A DNA stretch of 44,112 nt, from the NCBI GenBank assembly GCA_021788625.1, contig JAJYKL010000033.1, positions 1 through 44,112 on the forward strand, read 5' to 3'. Below, piece by piece: positions 16,989-24,231 of this stretch. This stretch comes from Chloroflexota bacterium. GTDB lineage: Bacteria > Chloroflexota > Anaerolineae > J036 > Brachytrichaceae. The position numbers and the translations under genes were made by a program. How positions within the stretch are numbered: the first letter of the stretch is position 1; each line of letters starts with the position of its first letter. Below the pieces are notes generated by a model that made no database searches, was not told where the DNA came from, and saw nothing but the letters and a program-made list of their open reading frames with translations.

Positions 16989-17985
16989 GTACATCACGCG
17001 CGAGCTGCATCCAGACCCGTGCACCTCAACGGCCCTGCTCTATGACGACATGGACTCGCAGTCAGGCCGGTCCCTGCCGATCATTTACGAGCCCTTTGAC
17101 GCTGCGCGCAAGGCGCACTGGCAGGACCGTGGTGCGCTGTTCGACTTTCTGCTCACCACGTGCGGCGAGGGCAAGCGACTGCTGGACTTCGGCCCTGGCG
17201 ATGGCTGGCCCTCGCTGATCGTCGCACCATTCGCCGCCGAGGTGGTTGGAGTAGACGGCTCGGCGCGGCGCGTGAGCGTGTGCCAGGAAAACGCGCGCCG
17301 GATGGGGATCGCCAATGCGACGTTCGTGCACGTTCCGCCCGGCATGATGCTGCCTTTCGAGGACGGCTCCTTCGACGGCATCCTGGCTGCCTCTTCGGTG
17401 GAGCAGACACCCGACCCGCATGCCACGCTGGCAGAGTTGTACCGCGTTTTAAAGCACGGTGGGCGCCTGCGCATCCGCTACGAAGCGCTGGGCCGCTATC
17501 GCGGCGGGCATGAGGAGGATGCCTGGCTGCTTCCACTTGATGCTGGTCGCTGCCGTCTGATCCTCTACGACCGGCATGTGCGCGAAGAACGTGTCTCGCA
17601 GGTGGGGCTGACCTTTGCCCTGCCCGCCGCGATGCTGTGCCAGGCGCTTGATGTGCCGGATCGTCATGCCTTGCGCTTCCACGACATCACAGTCGCGCAC
17701 CTGCAGCAACTTCGCCCGGCACTGCGCGAGGCACGTCTCTGCCAGACGGTGCACCCCAGCGGCCGCACCTATCACCGCTTCCTGCGCGAAGTCGGCTTTC
17801 AAGTCGTGTCACCCACGCACGATGGCAGCCACGCCGCCGGTGAGCTCTTCGACGCCCTCCCGCCCGCCTCCCGCCCACGCGACCTGGCCGGCGTGGACGC
17901 CATCCTGCGCCCCATCGTCGAAATCATCACTCGCCTGCCCGCGCCCGTCGAGGGTGACCCTATGATGACCGCGATCAAAGACTGA
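16972..17985 (+). CDS. Class I SAM-dependent methyltransferase
   Basis: The 337-residue protein has a methyltransferase core with motif I (LLDFGPGDGWPSL, residues 70-82), the acidic end of strand 2 (VVGVDGS), the motif for adenine contact (MLPFEDGSFDGILAASSVEQTPDP) and the LAELYRVLKHGGRL segment after it. After residue 180 there is an extension of about 150 residues that probably forms a substrate lid. Its start lies 17 bases inside the nitroreductase gene. It closes the radical SAM-nitroreductase-methyltransferase cassette, and the methyl acceptor is probably the cassette's own intermediate. The intact cassette ends here, because the next frame is a broken hydrolase. Confidence 0.86.
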   Translation: MTTPFEYITRELHPDPCTSTALLYDDMDSQSGRSLPIIYEPFDAARKAHWQDRGALFDFLLTTCGEGKRLLDFGPGDGWPSLIVAPFAAEVVGVDGSARRVSVCQENARRMGIANATFVHVPPGMMLPFEDGSFDGILAASSVEQTPDPHATLAELYRVLKHGGRLRIRYEALGRYRGGHEEDAWLLPLDAGRCRLILYDRHVREERVSQVGLTFALPAAMLCQALDVPDRHALRFHDITVAHLQQLRPALREARLCQTVHPSGRTYHRFLREVGFQVVSPTHDGSHAAGELFDALPPASRPRDLAGVDAILRPIVEIITRLPAPVEGDPMMTAIKD

Positions 17986-18001
17986 GATTTGGAATTAGAG
18001 C

Positions 18002-18286
18002 ATGCCATATTTCACGTCGAATCAGCGCCGGCTGTTCTACCGCGAGCAGGGGGAGGGGCCGCTGTGGACGGCAATCGAGTGCCCTGAGCGAGTGCAGGCT
18101 GTCGGCGACGATAGCCTCTTACCAAACGTGGCAACTCAGATGTGCAACATAGCACTCCAGCATTCCGGCAGCCGGGTCTGTTTTGGCAGTGCGGGCAACC
18201 ATCCACTGATGTGGAGCCAGCCCGGCGAATTTCGCAGTGTGGCGGATTGGTTCCTTTCCGGTTTTGGGTGTCCCATCAGGCGGTAG
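18002..18286 (+). pseudogene. Alpha/beta-hydrolase gene with internal deletion
   Basis: The 94-residue frame joins the two ends of an alpha/beta-hydrolase. The first 20 residues (MPYFTSNQRRLFYREQGEG) are the standard N-terminal strand-turn of the haloperoxidase/lactonase group. The rest matches the C-terminal quarter: VGDDSLLPNVATQM fits the catalytic-Asp loop, and GSRVCFGSAGNHPLMWSQPGEF fits the strand and catalytic-His loop with the Pro-Glu-Glu-Phe end. The roughly 170 residues between, including the oxyanion strand and the nucleophile elbow G-x-S-x-G, are missing. It starts 16 bases after the methyltransferase stop, so it may once have been the fourth cassette gene. No activity is expected. 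Confidence 0.65.
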
Positions 18287-18352
18287 AAACTCGTCTGGCA
18301 GGCATGGCCAACCGGCAGGTACAATGGATGGAACGGTCACTTACATTAAGGT

Positions 18353-21316
18353 ATGGAACGTGGTGTCACCCCATCTTCTTTTAGCACCTTCGGCGACCTG
18401 CTTCGTTTCCTGCGGCGCCGCGCGCGGCTGACGCAGCGTGAACTTGGCATCGCGGTCGGTTATTCCGAGGCGCATATTGCGCGTCTGGAGCGGGGTAGAC
18501 GTCTGCCAGACCCGGCCATGGTGAAAGCCCAGTTCGTACCGGTCTTGCAGTTGGATGGCGAGTCGGACCTGTCGGACCAGCTCGTCCGCCTGGCCGAAAT
18601 GGCACATGGATTGCCACCATCGCAGTCTAACCTTTCCCGCTCCTCTGGCGATGTGGACCTGAACAGGCAGACCAACCTGCCCGCACAGCTCACCCGCTTC
18701 ATCGGTCGCGAACATGACATGCTCACGGTGGAACGATTGGTGAGTGAGAATCGTCTGGTCACCCTGACCGGTCCTGGCGGCATGGGCAAGACACGCCTGG
18801 CGGTTGAAGTGGGGGCCTCCCTGGTCAAAGTGGCACACCAGCCGCCACCGCAGGACGACCAGAATGACACGACTGGCACACCGCCCCGGCAATCGTTTCC
18901 AGACGGTGTGTGGCTGGTGGAACTGGCCACGGTGATGGAAGCCGAATCCGTGTCGCGCGCGGTGGCAGAGGTGTTCAGGCTGCCCGGTGAGCCGGGTCAC
19001 AATATCATGGAGCTGCTCGTCGCCCACCTGCAGCACGCTCACCTGTTGCTTATATTAGATGGCTGCGAGCATCTGGTGGCTGCCTGTGCCGATCTGGCTG
19101 AGCGGCTGCTGATCCTGTGCCCTGCGCTGCACATTCTGGTTACCAGCCGTGAGGCGATGCGCATTTCCGGCGAGGTAAACTGGCGCGTGCAGCCGCTCAC
19201 CACGCCTGGCCGGGACGACCCTGCGGCGCTCGAACATGCGCTGGACTACCCGGCCGTGCAACTGTTCGTGGAACATGCTTCGGCGTCTCAACCGGCACTG
19301 CAGCTCACGCCCGAGTCAATGGAAGCCATCGTGCACATCTGTCGCCGTCTGGACGGCATCCCCCTGGCGATCGAAATGGCCGCCGCGCAGGTAGCCGTCA
19401 TGTCGCCACAGGAGATTGCCTCACACCTGGGTGACCGGTTTGCTCTGCTTTCGAACGAGCGTCGAACGGTCTCGCCACACCAGCGCACCCTGCATGCCAC
19501 CATTGAGTGGAGTTACCAGTTGCTCTCTCCCCGCGAGCGCACTTTATTGGATCGACTCAGCGTATTTGTGGATGGTTTTACCGCCAGTGCAGCGCAGGCC
19601 GTCTGCGCTGATCCATCCGAAGCGCTGGGTATCGAAGATGACGCCATGGATGGCAGCCGTGCAGCCAATGCCCTCGCTGAGCATCTTGCCGTCGAATCAT
19701 TGCGCGCGGTGGACGTCGTGCCGCTGCTGGTCGAGCTGGTCAACAAGTCGTTGGTGGTCGCGGATACGCGCGGCAGCCAGACGCGCTACCGTCTGCTGCG
19801 CACGATCCGCCAGTTTGCCAGGGATGAGCTCACCGCGCTAGGCCAGCGGGATGCCATTCACGAGCGGCTGGCCCTCTACTTCATGTCACTTGCTCGCTCG
19901 CGCGCCAGTGGCGGTGAGGGCCCTCCCGCCACAGAGTGGCTGAATCTGTTGCAGGCTGAGGTGGGCAATATCCGCGCATTGATGACGTGGGCACGCGGCC
20001 TTTCCGATGGTGCCCGCACCAGCCTGACGCTCTCCACCGCCCTTTCCGCCCTGTGGGTCTCGCGGGGCTATCTCGCTGAGGCTTCGGCCTGGTTGGAGGA
20101 GGCGCTGGTACGCGGGGTCGACGCGCCACCCGGCTTGCGGGCTGAGGCGCTCAACGGCCTGCTGCGTTTGTTGGCCTTCCGCGGCTACAACCTGTCGCGC
20201 TGGAGTGCCAGCGCTGACGAGACCTTCGCGCTGGCGGAACAGATCGACAGCCCCACGGAGGCCTGCGAGTCGTTCTATTGGGCTGGACACACCGCCCTCC
20301 ATCGGGCGTACTACCCGGCTGCGTACGAACTCTTCGCACGCGGCTTAAAGCAGGCGTTGCGTATTCACTACTCACACGGCACGGTGGTGGCGTCAGCGGG
20401 CATGGGTTGGGCACGCCTGAAAGTGGGCGACCGGGAGGGAGCGAACACCCTCTTCCGGAAAGCGTTGTGTCTGGCAGATGAATACGGTTGCCAGCTCGCG
20501 CCCGATGCGCCCGTTCCCCTCGCCAGCAATTCTGCACTCGTGATCGGTGCGGCCAGTCATTTCGACGCCTGTTCCGTGATCAGCGGATTGTGCCTGACAG
20601 ACCTGCCTGCCGCCATGGCAACCTGTGTAGACGACGAAGCCCGCCTGCGCGCGTCCCCTCACGCAGGAGGAGCTCCGCATACCGAAGATTACGCGCTCAC
20701 ACAGGAGTTACACTCCGAACTGTTGCTCATCCAGGGCGACTACGCCGCAGCACAGGCCGGTTTCGTCGAGGCGCACGAGTTGTGGCGCACCCTGGGCGTG
20801 ACCTGGAACATGGGCCACGGAACGGCACGCACCACTCTGAACCTGGGGCAGGTCGCCTGGCTGCTGAACCAGCCGGCCACTGCAGCAGACTGGTACCGCC
20901 AGAGTCTGGAATTGTGTCGTCGTGCTGGCGACCGGGAACGCGTGGCGCGTTTGCACATTCTGATCGGTTATACGCACCTGTCCAGAGCAGACTCGTCAAC
21001 CGCAGCGGAGACACTCGAGCAGGGATTGCGTTTGTATCAGGAGCTGGGCCAGCCAGCCGGAATCGCGCTGGCGTTGGTCGCCCGGGCCGCGCTTGAAGAA
21101 GCGAGCGGACACTTGGAGCGAGCGGCCCGCTTGTACGGTGCCGCGGCAGATCGAGATGTACTGCTGACCTGGGTGGCCGGACCGGCCGACGGCGTGATCC
21201 ATGATCGCGAGGTGCGTCTTGCCCGGGTGCGTTACGCCGGCACGCCATTCGAGGCCATCTGGGCGGCTGGCGCTACCATGTCGCTGGACGAAGCAGTCCA
21301 TTTCGCCCTGGAGTGA
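18353..21316 (+). CDS. XRE-type HTH / NB-ARC-like ATPase / TPR-type regulator
   Basis: This 987-residue protein has an N-terminal XRE-type helix-turn-helix (residues 12-50: LLRFLRRRARLTQRELGIAV with SEAHIARLERGRR). An NB-ARC/STAND-like ATPase domain follows, with FIGRE at 116-120, Walker A GPGGMGKT at 140-147 and Walker B LLLILDGCEHL at 231-241. A winged-helix segment comes next (LSPRERTLLDRLSVFVDGF, about 390-408). A long alpha-helical repeat region from about 500 to the end resembles TPRs. Such STAND proteins act as ligand-triggered transcription regulators: the repeats sense and the ATPase switches. Many Chloroflexota genomes carry several. The ligand and targets are not evident. It follows the radical SAM cassette and broken hydrolase on the same strand. 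Confidence 0.88.
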   Translation: MERGVTPSSFSTFGDLLRFLRRRARLTQRELGIAVGYSEAHIARLERGRRLPDPAMVKAQFVPVLQLDGESDLSDQLVRLAEMAHGLPPSQSNLSRSSGDVDLNRQTNLPAQLTRFIGREHDMLTVERLVSENRLVTLTGPGGMGKTRLAVEVGASLVKVAHQPPPQDDQNDTTGTPPRQSFPDGVWLVELATVMEAESVSRAVAEVFRLPGEPGHNIMELLVAHLQHAHLLLILDGCEHLVAACADLAERLLILCPALHILVTSREAMRISGEVNWRVQPLTTPGRDDPAALEHALDYPAVQLFVEHASASQPALQLTPESMEAIVHICRRLDGIPLAIEMAAAQVAVMSPQEIASHLGDRFALLSNERRTVSPHQRTLHATIEWSYQLLSPRERTLLDRLSVFVDGFTASAAQAVCADPSEALGIEDDAMDGSRAANALAEHLAVESLRAVDVVPLLVELVNKSLVVADTRGSQTRYRLLRTIRQFARDELTALGQRDAIHERLALYFMSLARSRASGGEGPPATEWLNLLQAEVGNIRALMTWARGLSDGARTSLTLSTALSALWVSRGYLAEASAWLEEALVRGVDAPPGLRAEALNGLLRLLAFRGYNLSRWSASADETFALAEQIDSPTEACESFYWAGHTALHRAYYPAAYELFARGLKQALRIHYSHGTVVASAGMGWARLKVGDREGANTLFRKALCLADEYGCQLAPDAPVPLASNSALVIGAASHFDACSVISGLCLTDLPAAMATCVDDEARLRASPHAGGAPHTEDYALTQELHSELLLIQGDYAAAQAGFVEAHELWRTLGVTWNMGHGTARTTLNLGQVAWLLNQPATAADWYRQSLELCRRAGDRERVARLHILIGYTHLSRADSSTAAETLEQGLRLYQELGQPAGIALALVARAALEEASGHLERAARLYGAAADRDVLLTWVAGPADGVIHDREVRLARVRYAGTPFEAIWAAGATMSLDEAVHFALE

Positions 21317-21321
21317 AATAC

Positions 21322-21375
21322 GGAAAAAATAAACCACCCGCGAGAGGCCTTCGAGAAGGCGGCTCCCGCGGGTGG
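21322..21375 (-). terminator. Rho-independent terminator of the 69-residue protein gene
   Basis: Arms CCACCCGCG (21334-21342) and CGCGGGTGG (21367-21375) pair perfectly, with further inner pairing (GCC/GGC). On the minus strand the stem is followed at once by TTTATTTTTTCC, a good U-tract. It lies 24 bases after the stop of the minus-strand gene at 21399. It also lies just past the end of the convergent ATPase gene, whose transcript would carry the stem without a U-tract. Confidence 0.88.
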
Positions 21376-21398
21376 CGACTGGCGCGAATAGACCGCGC

Positions 21399-21608
21399 TT
21401 ACTTGCCTGCAGTGCCATGTGCCACACGGGTGTGGCGTTGCAGGCGATTGGCTCCTGCATGGGCAAGCCACCGGCGCAGGTTCGTAATCGAAAGCCGCGA
21501 CGTGCGGTTCTTATCACCCTCGTCGATCGGCACATACAACCGTTCCAACCGTTCATTTAAATCCGCATACCGCTGTCGAATGACCATCTCATCGAGTTGA
21601 CTTAACAT
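21399..21608 (-). CDS. Small basic protein, 69 residues, unknown function
   Basis: I do not recognise the family. The product begins MLSQLDEMVIRQRYADLNERLERLYVP, a likely amphipathic helix, and has an Arg/His-rich second half (LSITNLRRWLAHAGANRLQRHTRV). With so many basic residues it could bind nucleic acid or an acidic partner. It is short but well supported as a gene: GGGAGGAAAATCC precedes the ATG, and a classic terminator follows the stop. It is a monocistronic unit convergent with the large ATPase regulator and divergent from the DUF6265-like gene. Confidence 0.72.
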   Translation of the reverse strand: MLSQLDEMVIRQRYADLNERLERLYVPIDEGDKNRTSRLSITNLRRWLAHAGANRLQRHTRVAHGTAGK

Positions 21609-21910
21609 GGATTTTCCTCCCTTACAATACCGCTTCAGCCTTCAACCTTTAATCTTCAGCCAAGCTTCTACTCATATTCGCTTGCGTGATCCCTTGAGGT
21701 CACGTCATTCCATGTCACGAATTTGTGACTTTCACGCCCCTTCTCAATCCGGGTCGCTGTGTTCTATATAACACCGCATCGCTTGCCAAACAGGACTTTT
21801 TCTTCCACATAACTTGCCAACACTTGCGTACCAGGCAGGTTACTCTGCGCACCCGCCGTGATATATTGAAGTGGGCTCGCAGCATAATCTGGGAGGTAAC
21901 CATAAGCACC
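21609..21910. promoter_or_regulatory. Divergent promoter region with GTCAC/GTGAC half-sites
   Basis: This 302-base region separates the 69-residue protein gene from the DUF6265-like gene. It holds a perfect inverted repeat GTCAC-n6-GTGAC (21714-21729). Two more half-sites lie nearby: CGTGA at 21685-21689 and GTCACG at 21699-21704. A TATATAAC near 21767-21774 could be a -10 element for the plus-strand gene. The spacing of half-sites is what a dimeric regulator would bind; no regulator family is assigned. Confidence 0.4.
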
Positions 21911-22402
21911 ATGAATAGCATGAACCCGATCAGCGCTCCCGTCACGCCGGTTGCCATCGACCACCTGGCCTGGATGGCGGGCAGCTGGTATGGCACCGTC
22001 GATGATGACCCGGTGGACGAGCACTGGAGCACACCCGCTGGCGGTGTGATGATGGGAATGTTTCGCTGGCTGAAAAACGACCGGCTCTACCTCTACGAGC
22101 TCCTCGCGATCGAACCGGAAGAGACCAGGTTGGTGCTGCGGCTGAAACACTTCGATCGCGGTCTGAACGGTTGGGAGGAGAAGGGAATGGCGCTGGCTTA
22201 CCCACTGGTGCAGATGGGCGATCAGGAAGCCACCTTCGAACGGGGCGGAGCCTATCGCTCCACCCGTTTCGTCTACAAACGCCTGAATGCCCGCGAGCTG
22301 CTCGTCATCACCGAGGACCGCAAGGGCAGTGACGTGGCTCGCCACGCATACCGCTACACACAGACGTGGAAGCCAGGCTGCGGAGCCGAGGTCGGTGAAT
22401 AA
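21911..22402 (+). CDS. DUF6265-like small protein
   Basis: The 163-residue product starts with LAWMAGSWYGTVDDDPVDEHWSTPAGGVMMGMFRW split across two strands. This matches the LAWLxGxWxG ... VEExWxxPxGGxMxG pattern I associate with DUF6265, a small lipocalin-like beta-barrel domain of unknown function. The rest (YLYELLAIE, LVLRLKHF, ATFER, VYKRLNARELLV) gives the expected alternating strands. I chose ATG 21911; GGGAGGT lies 13 bases upstream, a bit far. A longer frame from 21725 would add 62 residues covering the promoter-like region and is unlikely. It converges on the minus-strand methyltransferase with stops 35 bases apart. Confidence 0.72.
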   Translation: MNSMNPISAPVTPVAIDHLAWMAGSWYGTVDDDPVDEHWSTPAGGVMMGMFRWLKNDRLYLYELLAIEPEETRLVLRLKHFDRGLNGWEEKGMALAYPLVQMGDQEATFERGGAYRSTRFVYKRLNARELLVITEDRKGSDVARHAYRYTQTWKPGCGAEVGE

Positions 22403-22437
22403 GGTCCGTGCAGAGCACCGGTCACCCGTCTCTCATC

Positions 22438-23961
22438 TCATGCCACGAGCAGGGCGGCGCGGGCAAACCACTGCAGATGCTCCGACAGGCTGCCGCTTTC
22501 TCCGCTCGGGTCCCACTCCGCGAGGGTGGCGACCAACAGGTCGTGATCGTGAGCGCCATCCAGGAGCATCAACAGGCGCTGGCGCAGCGGCGTCAGATGC
22601 GCGCGCTCGTGCCAGGCATTGGTGACGATCAGGCTGTCGCGTGCCTCATGGCGTGCCACCGGGCTGGCGATGGGCAGGCTGCTCATTTGCAGCGACAGAG
22701 CCGGCGTATAGGTGTGCAGCTCCACCAGTTGCGAGCTGTAGGTATAGGCTTTCAATAGATTGGCCTGCAGGCTGATGATGTCGTTGGCCAGTTTCTCCTG
22801 CGATGCATTCACCGCATCACGCGCCACCGCCAGCAATTCACCGAACGAGGCAGCGCGCGGGTAGATGCTGGTGAGATGGAGCAGCGCAGCCTTGCTCACG
22901 GGATGGTCGGTAGTCAAGACTCCCCCATCGGGCGCACGGAACTGCTCAGGCGAGACGTCACACAGGTTCGGCTCCTTATTCGCTGGCTGTGAGCGCGAGG
23001 CTGCCCACAGGTGACTGAGCAGGCTCACCGACAGTGCCCGGTGGACCTCCACCTCCTGGCGACATAAGAGTGTTTGGCGGAACATGCGGCTGCGCAGAAA
23101 GTCCGAATACTGCTCCATCTCCACGATGTCACGTGCCATCTTTTGCAAGGTTTCCAGCGTGGACTCCGAGAAGCCTTTGGGGAACACGTCGGTAAACTCG
23201 GCCTCAGCCAGGAACTGCAGGCCATGTCTGGCAGCGTGTCCGGCGAACTGCGAGAAGTACACCGGGTCGTTGACCCGCTCCAGCTCGTCGTGCAACAGGA
23301 AGGCGTTGCCGCGCGCGCTCACCCCTTTCAATTCACCCTGCAGGAAGCGCATGTACGACTTCAGGAACGCACCCAGCGCGGTGTTGTCAGCGGGGATAGC
23401 CTCAGACATGAAGTCCAGCAGGCTGCGTGCCGTGGTGGCACGCTCGGTGGGGTCGGCGATGTCGCGCGTTCGATAGAGCATGGCATCGCGCAAGATACCC
23501 ATCATGTGCCAGCCCGGGTAGCTGTTGTAGCTGATGTAAGCCACCCCTTGGGGTGCCAGGTGATCCTGGCAGACCTGCAGCACCTTGTCGCGTACCTGCG
23601 GTGGCACCCATGAGTAAACGCCATGCGCGATGATGTAGTCGAACACTCCCATCTCCGGTGCTATGTCCAGGATATCGAGTGCGCGAAGCTCTACGTTTCG
23701 GAGGCCGATGGAGCGCACAGCCAGGCTCCCGGTGTCGATCTGGGCCTGCGAAGCGTCGACGCCGACGAACTCGCTGCCGGGCAGGGCCTGAGCCATTGGC
23801 AGCAGGTTTCCCCCGCCGGCGCAGCCCAGTTCCAGCACACGACAGCGCGTCACCGGCTTCGGCTGCAGACCGAGCAGCGTCGCAATGGTCGCCAGTCGAT
23901 CGGGGTGGGTCTGCGCGTACGACAGGCTGGGGTACGGAACCGCGTCATAGTCGGTCTGCAT
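22438..23961 (-). CDS. Methyltransferase with methyltransferase regulatory domain
   Basis: The 507-residue protein has an N-terminal class I methyltransferase domain with motif I VLELGCAGGGNLLPM (residues 42-56), the acidic FVGVDAS and the family's DYIIAHGVYSWVPPQVRDKVL segment. After about residue 210 comes the region known as the methyltransferase regulatory domain (YFSQFAGHAARHGLQFLAEAEF, then VEMEQYSDFLRSRMFRQTLLC). A C-terminal helical and winged-helix-like part follows. The first lines, TDYDAVPYPSLSYAQTHPDRL, are typical of this family. The methyl acceptor is unknown for most members. It lies 270 bases downstream of gltB on the same strand, behind a hairpin and intergenic repeats, so it probably has its own promoter. 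Confidence 0.88.
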   Translation of the reverse strand: MQTDYDAVPYPSLSYAQTHPDRLATIATLLGLQPKPVTRCRVLELGCAGGGNLLPMAQALPGSEFVGVDASQAQIDTGSLAVRSIGLRNVELRALDILDIAPEMGVFDYIIAHGVYSWVPPQVRDKVLQVCQDHLAPQGVAYISYNSYPGWHMMGILRDAMLYRTRDIADPTERATTARSLLDFMSEAIPADNTALGAFLKSYMRFLQGELKGVSARGNAFLLHDELERVNDPVYFSQFAGHAARHGLQFLAEAEFTDVFPKGFSESTLETLQKMARDIVEMEQYSDFLRSRMFRQTLLCRQEVEVHRALSVSLLSHLWAASRSQPANKEPNLCDVSPEQFRAPDGGVLTTDHPVSKAALLHLTSIYPRAASFGELLAVARDAVNASQEKLANDIISLQANLLKAYTYSSQLVELHTYTPALSLQMSSLPIASPVARHEARDSLIVTNAWHERAHLTPLRQRLLMLLDGAHDHDLLVATLAEWDPSGESGSLSEHLQWFARAALLVA

Positions 23962-23982
23962 AATTGATCTCCGCTGATGGAT

Positions 23983-24009
23983 TCAGAAACCTGGACTTAC
24001 GGTTTCTGA
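23983..24009. promoter_or_regulatory. Perfect hairpin upstream of the methyltransferase gene
   Basis: TCAGAAACC (23983-23991) and GGTTTCTGA (24001-24009) pair perfectly around a nine-base loop. It ends 22 bases before the methyltransferase ATG on the minus strand. There is no U-tract on either side, so an operator or a 5'-leader stem is more likely than a terminator. Confidence 0.4.
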
Positions 24010-24044
24010 TTCTAGATTGCTCTTCCCCATATCGCCAGTGGTAT

Positions 24045-24210
24045 CGTAGGGGCAGGGCTTGCCCCCGCCCTCTCACCGGGCCACCATGAAGGTTGCCCCT
24101 GCACCGTAGTGACCGCAAGACGGGCAACCGCCAGGGAGGCCTCGACGTCCATCCGCGTCGGACAAGCACCAGGGTTGCCCCTGCAACCGATGCGATGAAT
24201 TTCTGTATCA
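24045..24210. repeat. GC-rich intergenic repeat cluster
   Basis: The gap between gltB and the methyltransferase gene holds short related pieces: GGGGCAGGGCTTGCCCC, itself a small hairpin, then two near copies of GTTGCCCCTGCA(A)CCG and an inverted GGGCAACCG. I recall similar GGGGCAACC-type dispersed repeats between genes in Chloroflexota. Without the genome I cannot show that this family recurs elsewhere, so the call rests on internal repetition. Confidence 0.45.
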
Positions 24211-24231
24211 GCAATCCACCAGCAACAATTC

